From: Saprospiraceae bacterium
GTDB taxonomy: Bacteria; Bacteroidota; Bacteroidia; Chitinophagales; Saprospiraceae
DNA length: 32,344 nucleotides
Assembly (NCBI GenBank): GCA_013001595.1
Contig: JABDMH010000113.1
Coordinates: forward strand, 1-32,344
Reading direction: 5' to 3'
The position numbers and the translations under genes were made by a program. The notes beneath the pieces are model-generated. The model was given only the letters and a program-made list of their open reading frames with translations. It was not told the origin of the DNA and searched no databases. This document shows, piece by piece, positions 1 through 8,565 of the stretch. How positions within the stretch are numbered: position 1 is the first letter of the stretch; every line of letters starts with the position of its first letter.

Positions 1-149
1 ATCATACTATTCTTAAATAGAATATTGACCGTATTTTTCTTTCGGACAAATCCGGATTCTAAAGCTGCAAAACCAAGGTGCATGATAAAAACCAGCACGG
101 ATGCAATCAAGATCCATAAATTATTAGCAGTAAATAACGCATCATTCAT
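1..149 (-). CDS. amtB: Ammonium transporter, N-terminal part only (runs off the window)
   Basis: The first 49 residues of an Amt/MEP/Rh ammonium channel are present; the gene leaves the window at base 1. Translation from the ATG at 149-147 begins MNDALFTANNLWILIASVL and continues with FIMHLGFAALESGFVRKKN. This matches the first transmembrane helix of Amt proteins and the ALE-G motif with the following RKKN loop. An in-frame stop lies 15 bases upstream of this ATG and an A-rich stretch precedes it, so the start is well supported. The protein would conduct ammonium or ammonia across the inner membrane. The P-II gene lies 69 bases upstream on the same strand, the usual glnK-amtB arrangement in which P-II gates the channel. 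The family call is firm; nothing can be said about the rest of the protein. Confidence 0.85.
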   Translation of the reverse strand, partial: MNDALFTANNLWILIASVLVFIMHLGFAALESGFVRKKNTVNILFKNSM

Positions 150-218
150 GATTAATTTTCTTTAAGTTTTAAGTAATGCTTAATTTTTTCTAAAAAACTC
201 TTCTTTCAAAAAATGAAA

Positions 219-557
219 TTAAAGGGCATCTGTATCCCTTTCGCCAGTCCTTATTCTTAGCGCACTTTCAATGTCGTAGACGAATATTTTTCCATCTCCA
301 ACAGCGCCAGTTCTACCTGACTTTTCAATGGTGCTGATGATTTGATCTACCTTTTCTTCGGTAGTTACGACGTTCATCTGCAGCCTGGGGATAAAATTTG
401 CCCCTAAGTCTGCCCCCCGATAAATGCGTTTTTCACCGCTTTGCAGCCCATAGCCTCGGACATCCGTCAGTGTAAAAAACTTGACTCCGATGGCAGCCAA
501 TGCATCTTGCACAGCGTCAAATTTGGTCGTTCTGATAATTGCTTCGATTTTCTTCAT
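219..557 (-). CDS. glnB: P-II family nitrogen regulatory protein (GlnB/GlnK)
   Basis: A complete 112-residue P-II signalling protein of normal family length. It begins MKKIEAIIRTTKFDAVQDAL and carries the C-terminal signature TGAVGDGKIFV near residues 83-93, followed by IRTGE. P-II trimers bind ATP, ADP and 2-oxoglutarate and report nitrogen and energy status to partners such as AmtB. The T-loop, about residues 37-55, contains IYRGADLGANF. Counting against the E. coli protein with no gap, Tyr46 is kept, but position 51, the uridylylated tyrosine in enterics, is leucine. Position 49, the serine phosphorylated in cyanobacteria, is alanine. Covalent control by GlnD-type uridylylation therefore seems impossible and control is probably by ligand binding alone (inference). 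Its position just before an amt gene suggests it acts as the GlnK-type channel regulator. It is divergent from the gene at 739. Confidence 0.93.
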   Translation of the reverse strand: MKKIEAIIRTTKFDAVQDALAAIGVKFFTLTDVRGYGLQSGEKRIYRGADLGANFIPRLQMNVVTTEEKVDQIISTIEKSGRTGAVGDGKIFVYDIESALRIRTGERDTDAL

Positions 558-615
558 AGCTTTGATTTAAGAAATCAATAAATAGGTGATACAGAGAAAA
601 ATTTCTGTCTGGGTG

Positions 616-623
616 CAAATCTA
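616..623 (-). promoter_or_regulatory. Candidate Bacteroidota -7 promoter box for the P-II/amt unit
   Basis: Read on the minus strand the site is TAGATTTG, an exact match to the TAnnTTTG box of Bacteroidota housekeeping promoters. It would leave a leader of roughly 50 bases before the P-II start codon. No clear TTTG -33 box is visible at the expected distance, so this is a tentative call. The 8-bp palindrome ATCTAGAT and a GCAAATC/GATTTGC inverted pair also lie in this divergent spacer. Confidence 0.3.
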
Positions 624-738
624 GTTTGGCTTTACCATACTTTTGGATCGTATCTAGATCAGATTTGCTATGTCAAAAACAAGTATTTACTGCTTTAAAA
701 TGCTTGATTATCAATCTTTTAACTAAGAACAAATTGTT

Positions 739-2283
739 ATGCCTATCTCTACAACTGATCAACTTTTCAACCTAATTAAGGGGTTGTCAAAGAGTGAAAA
801 GCGGAATTTTAAGTTGTACGCCAAGCGCACTCGGAGTGCGTCCGACACGAAATTCATTCGACTTTTTGACGCTATTGACAGCATGGAAGAATATGACGAG
901 GAAGAAGTTTTTCGAAAGTTTAGAGGGGTCTCCAAGGGACAGCTGTCCAATCTGAAGAGACACCTATATACCGAATTATTATCAAGCTTAAGAATCATTC
1001 ATAAGAAGAAGAGCATTGACATAAAAATTCGGGAACAAATTGATTTTGCTCGAATCTTGTATGGAAAGGGGCTTTACATGCAAAGTCTAAAGTTGTTGAG
1101 CCGAATCAAAGGAATAGCTAAGGAATCGAATCAAGATATTCTGCACTACGAAATCTTGGAGTTCGAGAAGCTAATAGAGGAAAAGCATATTACGCGAAGT
1201 AGAAAAATAAAGAATAAGGTTGAAGATTTGATTTATGAATCTGAAGAGAGAAATAGAATTTTAAACAATACTAATAGATTAACTAATTTAAAATTGAAGA
1301 TACATGGATTGTACATTAAGGTAGGGCATGCGAAAGATGAAAAAGATGCATTTGTTGTAAGGGATTATTTTAAATCCAACCTGCCTGATATGTCATCTAG
1401 TAATATGACCTTTTTCGAAAGGGTATACTTGCACCAGAGCTATGTTTGGTACTATTATATCCTTTTAGATTTTGAGAAATGTGCAGAACATGCTCACCAC
1501 TGGGTGTCTCTTTATGAATCGAAGGAGATCATGGTGGATGAAGATCCTGATATATATATGCGGGGTATACATTATTTGCTAACCTCTTTATATGGCCTGG
1601 GCAAGGTAGATACCTATCTGAAGTACGTGAGGAAATTTGAATCTTTCCATGAAGCACACAAGTCAGATTTAAATTTAACTAGTAGGATTATCTATTTTCT
1701 ATACTATTACTCTGCGCTAATTCATAAGCATTATCTGCAAGGAACATTTTCGGAGGGTCTGGAGTTGGTGCCTGCAATTCAGCAGAATATAGAGCTCTAT
1801 CGACGGAATATCGACGTGCATCGCATTCTGGTCTTTAATTATCGGATTGCATGGTTGAATTTTGGCGAAGGTCGATTTAGTGAGGCTATAGATTACCTTA
1901 ATGAGATCATCAATCTTAAGGCTGGACATCTTCGTGAAGATATCCAGTCCTATGCCAGACTGTTGCATCTGCTGGCTCATTATGAGTTGGAAAACTATTC
2001 CTTGCTCGAATACCTGGAGCGGTCGGTGAGTCGATTTTTTGAAAAAATCGAGGATAAAAATAAAGTACAGGGTGAACTGTTATCCTTTATTCGTAGACAA
2101 TTAAAAAGCCGCAATATTCCTGATTTTGCATTGCTAGAGAAAACCAAGAAACAGCTCGACAAATTTAAGCAGGATCCTTATGAGAAGCGGGCCTTTTTAT
2201 ACCTGGATGCTGGCGATTGGGTCACAGGCAAGTTAGAAGGATTAACAGTGTCAGAAGTCATTAGAAAAAGAAGAGGCACCTAA
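739..2283 (+). CDS. Uncharacterised helical protein, paralog A (pair flanking leuABCD)
   Basis: A 514-residue protein with no recognised catalytic motif, signal peptide or membrane segment, so probably cytoplasmic. It is rich in charged and aromatic residues and appears largely alpha-helical, with TPR-like helix pairs in the middle and C-terminal parts (for example FSEAIDYLNEIINLKAG). I do not recognise its function. It is a full-length paralog of the protein at 6957-8531. Shared blocks include LSK-EKR-F-L near residue 16, YDEE, QLSNLK-HLY near 68-77, EIR/DIRE--D-AR-LY-KGLY--SL, TGTFSEG, HRI-VF-Y-IA, DIQS-AR-L-L-AHYEL-N--LLEY, and a late PYE-RAFLYLD. The start is a normal ATG. It converges with leuB, with only three bases between the stop codons. 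A sensor or regulatory scaffold role is possible but unsupported. Confidence 0.75.
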   Translation: MPISTTDQLFNLIKGLSKSEKRNFKLYAKRTRSASDTKFIRLFDAIDSMEEYDEEEVFRKFRGVSKGQLSNLKRHLYTELLSSLRIIHKKKSIDIKIREQIDFARILYGKGLYMQSLKLLSRIKGIAKESNQDILHYEILEFEKLIEEKHITRSRKIKNKVEDLIYESEERNRILNNTNRLTNLKLKIHGLYIKVGHAKDEKDAFVVRDYFKSNLPDMSSSNMTFFERVYLHQSYVWYYYILLDFEKCAEHAHHWVSLYESKEIMVDEDPDIYMRGIHYLLTSLYGLGKVDTYLKYVRKFESFHEAHKSDLNLTSRIIYFLYYYSALIHKHYLQGTFSEGLELVPAIQQNIELYRRNIDVHRILVFNYRIAWLNFGEGRFSEAIDYLNEIINLKAGHLREDIQSYARLLHLLAHYELENYSLLEYLERSVSRFFEKIEDKNKVQGELLSFIRRQLKSRNIPDFALLEKTKKQLDKFKQDPYEKRAFLYLDAGDWVTGKLEGLTVSEVIRKRRGT

Positions 2284-2286
2284 CTT

Positions 2287-3399
2287 CTAGATGATTGTTG
2301 AAGAACTTTCTCCTAGTTTTTCTGCATCTAACACCAGGTCATCATCAGATACAAGTGCCTCTAAATAGTCTCCTGCTTTGCTGCAAGATATTTTTGTTAG
2401 TCCCTGCAAATCAGGCGTCCCTAAGCCTGCTTCCAGTAATCTTGAGACTGCTCCACGAACCAGGTTGCCTTCCTCTACCAGTCCGAGATGATCAAGAAGA
2501 AGGCCAGCAGAAAGGACGGTAGCAACTGGATTTGCTATGTCCTTACCAGCTCCTTGTGGGTAGGAGCCATGGATGGGCTCGAAGACACTTGTAGCACTGC
2601 CTATAGAAGCAGAAGGCAATAATCCCAGGGAGCCCACCAAAACACTGGATTCATCAGAGATGATGTCTCCAAACATATTGCTGGTGAGAATAACATCAAA
2701 TTGTGCCGGATTGATGATCATCTGCATGGCCGCATTGTCGACAAACATGTAATCGGTTTCAATCTCTGGATAGTCCTTGGAGATTATTTGGACGTGCTCC
2801 CTCCATAACCTTGAGGATTCTAGTACATTTGCTTTGTCAATTAAGGTGACTTTCTTTCTGCGATTGCCAGCCTGTTGAAATGCCAAGTGCGCAATACGTT
2901 CTATTTCCGCCACCTTATACACACATGTGTCATAGGCTGAGGTGTTGTCCTCGGAGCGACCTTTAGGACCAAAGTAAATGCCACCGATCAACTCGCGATA
3001 GATGACCATATCGACGCCTTTAAGATAACTTTCCTTAATCGGTGAAAGGTGTCGTAGGTTTTCAAAAATGGTGACAGGTCTGATGTTGCAAAAGAGACCT
3101 AGTGCTTTTCTCATTCCCAGCAGTCCTTGTTCAGGTCGTACTTTGGCAGTAGGGTCATTGTCATATTTGGGATCCCCGATGGCTCCAAAAAGGACCGCAT
3201 CACTATTTAATAAAGTATTTAATGTCTCATCAGGAAGTGGGGAGCCGGTTTTATCGATAGCTACACCACCCACATCACCATAGCTGTAAGTGAATTGATG
3301 ATTAAAGCGATCAGCAATCGCGTTCAGTACTTTGAGAGCTTGGCCTATTACTTCAGGGCCGATACCATCGCCCGGTAAGACTGCAATTTTCGAATCCAT
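2287..3399 (-). CDS. leuB: 3-isopropylmalate dehydrogenase
   Basis: A full-length (370 residues) NAD-dependent oxidative decarboxylase that converts 3-isopropylmalate to 2-ketoisocaproate, the last specific step before transamination to leucine. It starts MDSKIAVLPGDGIGPEV, the typical N-terminus. It keeps the substrate-binding stretch LLGMRKALGLFCNIRPV, the REL-GGIYFG motif, the metal-binding NMFGDIISDE and the nucleotide-binding EPIHGSYPQGAGKDIANP. All key residues of the isocitrate/isopropylmalate dehydrogenase family appear intact. It is the last gene of the leftward operon leuA-leuC-leuD-leuB, 21 bases after leuD, and its end nearly touches the end of the convergent paralog A gene. The dehydrogenase comes last here, after both isomerase subunits. 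Confidence 0.95.
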   Translation of the reverse strand: MDSKIAVLPGDGIGPEVIGQALKVLNAIADRFNHQFTYSYGDVGGVAIDKTGSPLPDETLNTLLNSDAVLFGAIGDPKYDNDPTAKVRPEQGLLGMRKALGLFCNIRPVTIFENLRHLSPIKESYLKGVDMVIYRELIGGIYFGPKGRSEDNTSAYDTCVYKVAEIERIAHLAFQQAGNRRKKVTLIDKANVLESSRLWREHVQIISKDYPEIETDYMFVDNAAMQMIINPAQFDVILTSNMFGDIISDESSVLVGSLGLLPSASIGSATSVFEPIHGSYPQGAGKDIANPVATVLSAGLLLDHLGLVEEGNLVRGAVSRLLEAGLGTPDLQGLTKISCSKAGDYLEALVSDDDLVLDAEKLGESSSTII

Positions 3400-3420
3400 A
3401 TTATCTATCTTACAATGTTA

Positions 3421-4008
3421 TTAGGAGGGCTTTGTTTCGTAAGCAATGATTTTGTCTCTCATATTGAGTAGGTAGTCGATGTCGTCATATCCTTTTATTA
3501 GACACATTTTTTTATACGGATCAATGTCAAATGAAGTTTTCAAGGATGCTTTATCTACTGCTACGGTCTGATCGGGAAGAGATACAGTAACCATCGTTTT
3601 AGGGTCTTTTTCGATTTCCTTAAACAATGCGTTCAAAAATTGATCATCTACAGTAATGGGTAAGATGCCATTGTTTAGGGCATTGCCCTTAAAGATGTCT
3701 GCAAAAAAGCTGGATATGACTACCCTTATACCAAAGTCCTCGAGCGCCCAGGCAGCATGTTCCCGGCTTGAACCACAGCCAAAATTCTTGCCAGCGACGA
3801 GGATCGTTCCACTATAAATCGAGTTATTGAGCACAAAATCTTTCTTCGGGCTATCGTCACTATTATAGCGCCAATCTCGAAAAAGGTTATCGCCAAAATT
3901 AGCTTTAGTGGTTGCCTTGAGGAATCTTGCGGGTATGATTTGATCTGTATCCACATCTTCAATTGGAAGTGGGATACAGGTTGAATGTATATGTTCTAAT
4001 TTTTCCAT
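3421..4008 (-). CDS. leuD: 3-isopropylmalate dehydratase small subunit
   Basis: The small subunit (195 residues) of isopropylmalate isomerase, which partners LeuC to convert 2-isopropylmalate to 3-isopropylmalate. The N-terminal part has DVDTDQIIPARFLK, and GKNFGCGSSREHAAWAL near residues 73-89 is the signature loop of the aconitase swivel domain. The length is typical of bacterial LeuD. The gene begins only four bases after the leuC stop, so the two subunits are almost certainly translated from one message in matched amounts. leuB follows 21 bases downstream. Nothing unusual was seen. Confidence 0.95.
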   Translation of the reverse strand: MEKLEHIHSTCIPLPIEDVDTDQIIPARFLKATTKANFGDNLFRDWRYNSDDSPKKDFVLNNSIYSGTILVAGKNFGCGSSREHAAWALEDFGIRVVISSFFADIFKGNALNNGILPITVDDQFLNALFKEIEKDPKTMVTVSLPDQTVAVDKASLKTSFDIDPYKKMCLIKGYDDIDYLLNMRDKIIAYETKPS

Positions 4009-4012
4009 GTAT

Positions 4013-5404
4013 CTATAAATGTTGTCTAACGTCTACAATTTTTCCTTCCAAAGCGGTGGCTGCGGCCATCAAGGGGCTGGCCAGTATGGTTCTTGCACCG
4101 GGCCCCTGCCGTCCTTCGAAATTTCGGTTTGATGTACTTACACAGTATTGTCCTGCGGGCACTTTATCTTCATTCATTCCCAGGCAGGCTGAGCAACCGG
4201 CTTCCCGAAAGTCAAACCCTGCCTCAATGAGCACGCGATCTAGTCCCTCCTTGACAGCTTGCTTTCTCACCTGTTGTGATCCCGGTACTACCATTGCTGT
4301 GACATGGCTGGCCACTCGTTTGCCCTTTACATATTGGGCTACCAGTCGCAAATCTTCGATTCGTGAATTGGTACAACTACCAATAAACACATAGTCAATC
4401 TCATGACCTTCCAGTTTTTGGCCCGCCTCAAGTCCCATATATGCCAGTGCTTTTTGAAAGGAGGCTTCACCCTGTTTGCCACCCGTTGTCGGAATATTGT
4501 CGGTGACAGCAATGCCCATACCTGGATTTGTACCATATGTCAGCATCGGTACAATTTCTTCGGCATGAAAAGTAAACTCCTCATCGAACAATGCGTCATC
4601 ATCACTATAGAGGGTCCTCCAATATGCAAGTGCTTTGTCATAATCGGCACCTTGAGGAGCGAACTCTCGTCCTTTCACGTAGTCAAAAGTGGTTTGATCA
4701 GGTGCAATCATACCTCCGCGTGCTCCCATTTCAATACTCATATTGCAGACGGTCATGCGTCCTTCCATACTTAGTGATCTAATTACAGGTCCAGCATATT
4801 CAATGAAGTAGCCCGTTCCACCTGCAGCCGTAAGCTGACTAATGATGTACAATATTACATCCTTGGACAATACACCTTTCTGCAATTCTCCTTCGACCGA
4901 AATGCGCATACGCTTAGGACGAGTTAGCAGTAGGCATTGAGTGGCCAAAACTTGCTCCACTTGACTTGTGCCTATACCAAAAGCGATCGTACCAAAAGCA
5001 CCATGGGTAGAGGTGTGACTATCGCCACAGACCATAGTCATACCAGGTTGGGTTATTCCCAGCTCAGGTCCAATGACATGAACAATGCCTTGGTAAGGAT
5101 GGCCCAGACCATACAAAGTGACGCCAAATTCTTCACAATTCTCAACAAGCTTTTGTACCTGAATGCGAGAAAGTTCTTCCTTAATAGGGAGATGCTGATC
5201 TTTGGTTGGAACATTGTGGTCTGCTGTAGCGACCGTTCGCTCCGGTCTGGCTACAGCAATACCTCGGTCTCGTAGCCCTTGAAAAGCCTGAGGGCTAGTC
5301 ACTTCGTGTATCAGATGCTTATCTATGTAAAGTACTTCTCTACCACCCTCTACGACATCTACCAGGTGTGCCTCCCATACTTTGTCAAAAAGTGTCTTAC
5401 CCAT
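4013..5404 (-). CDS. leuC: 3-isopropylmalate dehydratase large subunit
   Basis: The catalytic 4Fe-4S subunit (463 residues, normal length) of isopropylmalate isomerase. The three cluster ligands are visible: Cys344 in [11 protein letters not shown], and Cys404 and Cys407 in [23 protein letters not shown] near residue 128 and PGSQQVR near 374 are aconitase-family substrate-binding motifs. It begins [15 protein letters not shown], a standard LeuC start. It sits between leuA, 107 bases upstream, and leuD, four bases downstream. The leuA-leuC gap is the widest in the operon and could hold an internal promoter or processing site, but I see no clear signal in it. Confidence 0.96.
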   Translation of the reverse strand: MGKTLFDKVWEAHLVDVVEGGREVLYIDKHLIHEVTSPQAFQGLRDRGIAVARPERTVATADHNVPTKDQHLPIKEELSRIQVQKLVENCEEFGVTLYGLGHPYQGIVHVIGPELGITQPGMTMVCGDSHTSTHGAFGTIAFGIGTSQVEQVLATQCLLLTRPKRMRISVEGELQKGVLSKDVILYIISQLTAAGGTGYFIEYAGPVIRSLSMEGRMTVCNMSIEMGARGGMIAPDQTTFDYVKGREFAPQGADYDKALAYWRTLYSDDDALFDEEFTFHAEEIVPMLTYGTNPGMGIAVTDNIPTTGGKQGEASFQKALAYMGLEAGQKLEGHEIDYVFIGSCTNSRIEDLRLVAQYVKGKRVASHVTAMVVPGSQQVRKQAVKEGLDRVLIEAGFDFREAGCSACLGMNEDKVPAGQYCVSTSNRNFEGRQGPGARTILASPLMAAATALEGKIVDVRQHL

Positions 5405-5511
5405 GTTCGCGTGTTATTATATTTGTTCTGTTCTGAAGTTGTTTCGGAGAATGAATGGATGCTCAAGACTGATTTGAACATTCATGCTCTAAGGCCTGTG
5501 CTAAGAAGCTG

Positions 5512-6678
5512 CTAAGATGATAATATTTCAGATTTTTGAGCCATCAACCTGTGGAGATCTTCGTCAATTACTTCCTTCTGTCGATCAGCAATCTCTAAGA
5601 AATGTTGGTAAATGCTATCCAATTCAATCTTTGTGACTTCATGACCAATTTCCTTCAAGCGATAGGCTAGAGCTGCCCTGCCACTCCTGGCTGTGAGTAC
5701 AATGGATGATTTATCTACCCCCACATCACTGGGATTGATAATTTCGTATGTTTCTCGCTTTTTAATTACACCATCTTGATGTATACCTGATGAATGTGCA
5801 AAGGCATTGGAGCCAACAATGGCTTTATTAGGCTGGACCGGCATTCCCATTTCTTCCGAAACGAGTTTGCTCATCGGGTACAATAGTTTGGTATTGATAC
5901 CTGTGGAGAAACCCATATAAGGATGTTGATTCAATACCATCACACACTCCTCAAGAGATGTATTTCCAGCTCGTTCGCCCAGACCATTGATTGTACATTC
6001 TATTTGGCGAGCTCCGTTTATGACCCCTTCAATACTATTGGCCGTCGCTAGCCCCAGGTCATTATGGCAATGTGTAGAAATGGTCGCCTTTTCTATGCCT
6101 TTGACATGCTCTACCAAGTATTTGATCTTACTGCCATACTCGTTGGGAAGACAATATCCCGTAGTATCGGGGATGTTCAGAACGGTAGCACCCACCTTCA
6201 ATACTTCCTCACAAACCTGTGCTAGAAACTCATTATCAGTTCGCCCAGCATCTTCGGCATAGAACTCGACGTCTTCTACAAAACTCTTAGCGTACTTCAC
6301 GGCTGCAACGGCGCGCTCGATTACTTTTTCCCTAGTACTATTGAATTTAAACCTAATATGAGAGTCTGAGGTCCCAATACCAGTATGGATCCTGGCTAAC
6401 TTAGCATCTTCCACTGCTTCCGCAGCACATTTAATGTCTTTTTCAACCGCTCTTGAAAGTGCACAAATCCGCACATGACCAGCTGCACGTGCTATCGCAC
6501 TTACTGCATCAAAATCTCCAGGACTAGAAATTGGAAATCCAGCCTCAATCACATCAACACCGAGAAGTTCCAATTGCTTCGCAAGTCTGAGCTTCTGAGA
6601 CTTATTCAACTTGCAGCCTGGGACCTGCTCTCCATCCCGGAGGGTTGTATCAAATATTTGGATCCTGTTTCTATCCAT
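5512..6678 (-). CDS. leuA: 2-isopropylmalate synthase, short form
   Basis: The first committed enzyme of leucine synthesis; it condenses acetyl-CoA with 2-ketoisovalerate. The TIM-barrel motif [12 protein letters not shown] lies at residues 10-21 and the metal-binding HCHND at 203-207. GLGERAGN and the SGIHQDG helix of the subdomain are also present. The protein is 388 residues and stops after the subdomains, whereas E. coli-type LeuA exceeds 500 residues. The missing part is the C-terminal leucine-binding regulatory domain. Short forms of this kind are known in Bacteroidota. Homocitrate or citramalate synthase activity cannot be fully excluded by eye, but the operon with leuCDB makes isopropylmalate synthase by far the best call. 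It is the first gene of the operon, divergent from the gene at 6957. Confidence 0.93.
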   Translation of the reverse strand: MDRNRIQIFDTTLRDGEQVPGCKLNKSQKLRLAKQLELLGVDVIEAGFPISSPGDFDAVSAIARAAGHVRICALSRAVEKDIKCAAEAVEDAKLARIHTGIGTSDSHIRFKFNSTREKVIERAVAAVKYAKSFVEDVEFYAEDAGRTDNEFLAQVCEEVLKVGATVLNIPDTTGYCLPNEYGSKIKYLVEHVKGIEKATISTHCHNDLGLATANSIEGVINGARQIECTINGLGERAGNTSLEECVMVLNQHPYMGFSTGINTKLLYPMSKLVSEEMGMPVQPNKAIVGSNAFAHSSGIHQDGVIKKRETYEIINPSDVGVDKSSIVLTARSGRAALAYRLKEIGHEVTKIELDSIYQHFLEIADRQKEVIDEDLHRLMAQKSEILSS

Positions 6679-6729
6679 TTGTATTATGTTTATAGCGTTG
6701 ATGCGTCATGATGTACTGTAAGGAGCGCT

Positions 6730-6783
6730 TCACTGCCATATTCTAAGGTGAACTTGACTATAGGTTAATAATTGAGATGCCAT
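6730..6783 (-). promoter_or_regulatory. Possible leucine leader ORF in the leuA upstream region
   Basis: The 278-base spacer between leuA and the divergent gene at 6957 contains, on the leuA strand, a 17-codon ATG-started ORF reading MASQLLTYSQVHLRIWQ. It ends about 51 bases before the leuA start. It has two adjacent leucine codons plus one more leucine, an isoleucine and a valine, which resembles an attenuation leader peptide. I found no convincing terminator/antiterminator pair after it, so the regulatory reading is speculative. Otherwise the spacer is AT-rich. It holds one near-match to a TAnnTTTG box for the plus strand (TATATTTA near 6932) and no exact box for the leuA strand. Confidence 0.18.
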
Positions 6784-6956
6784 TTTGTTTGCAATCTCAA
6801 GAATTAGTAGGAACACAACTTCACCTAATCTATCTATAAAAGTAGGTATGATCAATACGGGATGAAAGTCTATATCGAGAATAGTTACAAAACAACAAAC
6901 TCTATAAATGGTTCTAAGTATCTGATAAACATATATTTACATTCAAAAAGGTTACA

Positions 6957-8531
6957 ATGCCCACAACGAAGACAGACTACTTAGTTCAACTCATTAATTC
7001 CCTGTCAAAAGCAGAGAAACGATCTTTTCGTCTTTTTGTGACCCGAAATCAGATATCAGAAGATATTTTGTTCTTGCAACTCTTTGATGAACTGAGCAGG
7101 TCAAAGAAATATGATGAGGAAGTTGTTTTAGAAAAGATACCTGGTATCAAGAAGCGTCAATTGTCAAACCTGAAGGCGCATCTCTATAAACAGTTGTTGA
7201 TCTGTCTCCGGCTATTGGCTCGGAGCAATAATGTGGAAATAGATATTAGGGAAAGGCTGGATTACGCTCGAGTGCTCTATGATAAAGGTCTGTATCGCCA
7301 AAGTCTCGATATTTTGGCAAAGACTAAAGCAATCGCTATACGTCAAAACTATTATGTGTTGGCATTAAATGTATTGGACTTCGAGAAGTTCATAGAGTCT
7401 CAGTACATTACGAGAAGCATTCAAAACAGGGCTGAAGAATTAAAGAAGGACTCATTAGCTCTGACCAGAAAGATTGAAAAAACTCAGGCTTTCAGCAATC
7501 TGGCACTTCAGCTTTATGGTTTATACCTCAAGGTTGGATATGTGCGTAATAGGCATGATGCAGAATATCTCCACGACTTCTTCTACTCAAACTTGCCAAA
7601 CTATAACTATGTGGAATTAGATTTTCACGAAAAACTTTACCTCTCGCAAGCTTTTGGCTGGTTTCACTACATGAATCAGGATTTCGCCAATTACTACAAA
7701 TATACGCTCCGGTGGTATGGTCTTTTCGAGTCGTACCCTGAAATGAAGGAAACTACTACAGCGCTGTATTTAAAGGGGCTGCACAATCTGCTTTCTTCCC
7801 TTTTCATGTCATTTCGGTACGAGAAGTTTATGGAGATGTTCGGTGCATTGCAAGATGTTCCCAAACAGGGTCTTCTTCAAACACTCAATACAGAAGGGTT
7901 GTATACCCTGTTTTACTATGTGCATCTGATCAATCGTCATTTCATGACCGGCACCTTTAGTGAAGGCACTCAGTCTATGAAGACCTTGTCTGAAATGATT
8001 GATCGCAATCCATATGCTTGGGATACTCACCGAATCATTGTCTTTTACTACAAGATAGCTTGCATGTATTTTGGCAGCGGTGACTGGAGCTCTGCCATTA
8101 CCTATTTGAACAAAATCATCAATGCCAAAACTCCTGATTTTCGTGGCGATATACAATCTTTCGCTCGGATCCTAAATCTGATAGCTCATTATGAGCTGGG
8201 AAATCAGGCGCTTCTCGAATATCAGATCAAATCTGTATATAGATATCTGGCAAAAATGAAGGAATTGCAGGAAGTTCAGGACACGATTTTCAAGTTCTTG
8301 AGAAGGACTCCAAAGATGTCAAAGTACGAACTTAAAGATCGGTTTCAAGAGCTTCACGACAGCCTGATCAAGCTCAGGGAGCAGCCCTATGAGCGCAGGG
8401 CTTTCTTGTACTTGGATATTATATCTTGGTTGGAAAGTAAGCTGGAAGATAAGAGCGTCGAAACCATCATTCAACAGCACTTCTTGAATATGCAAGAGAA
8501 AGGAAAATTCTCTAGCATTATAAAGAGGTAG
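6957..8531 (+). CDS. Uncharacterised helical protein, paralog B (pair flanking leuABCD)
   Basis: A 524-residue soluble-looking protein that aligns end to end with the protein at 739-2283, with roughly two residues in five identical by eye. Shared stretches are LSKAEKRSFRLF at the N-terminus, KYDEEVV, RQLSNLKAHLYKQLL, the DIRERLDYARVLYDKGLY block, TGTFSEGTQS, THRIIVFYYKIA, GDIQSFARILNLIAHYELGN, and PYERRAFLYLD near the C-terminus. No enzymatic motif, signal peptide or membrane helix is apparent. Repeated helix pairs in the second half suggest a TPR-like superhelix. It lies divergently upstream of leuA while its paralog converges on leuB, so the pair brackets the leucine operon. Function is unknown. 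Good-quality full-length conservation between the copies argues that both are real, selected genes. Confidence 0.78.
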   Translation: MPTTKTDYLVQLINSLSKAEKRSFRLFVTRNQISEDILFLQLFDELSRSKKYDEEVVLEKIPGIKKRQLSNLKAHLYKQLLICLRLLARSNNVEIDIRERLDYARVLYDKGLYRQSLDILAKTKAIAIRQNYYVLALNVLDFEKFIESQYITRSIQNRAEELKKDSLALTRKIEKTQAFSNLALQLYGLYLKVGYVRNRHDAEYLHDFFYSNLPNYNYVELDFHEKLYLSQAFGWFHYMNQDFANYYKYTLRWYGLFESYPEMKETTTALYLKGLHNLLSSLFMSFRYEKFMEMFGALQDVPKQGLLQTLNTEGLYTLFYYVHLINRHFMTGTFSEGTQSMKTLSEMIDRNPYAWDTHRIIVFYYKIACMYFGSGDWSSAITYLNKIINAKTPDFRGDIQSFARILNLIAHYELGNQALLEYQIKSVYRYLAKMKELQEVQDTIFKFLRRTPKMSKYELKDRFQELHDSLIKLREQPYERRAFLYLDIISWLESKLEDKSVETIIQQHFLNMQEKGKFSSIIKR

Positions 8532-8565
8532 TATTGGCCCTTGGCTATTAGCGAGATTTGGTATG

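Noticed and set aside
3963-4394. 143-codon open frame on the plus strand, opposite leuC and leuD
   Set aside because: It is antisense to strongly conserved leuC/leuD coding sequence, and its translation has no domain-like pattern.
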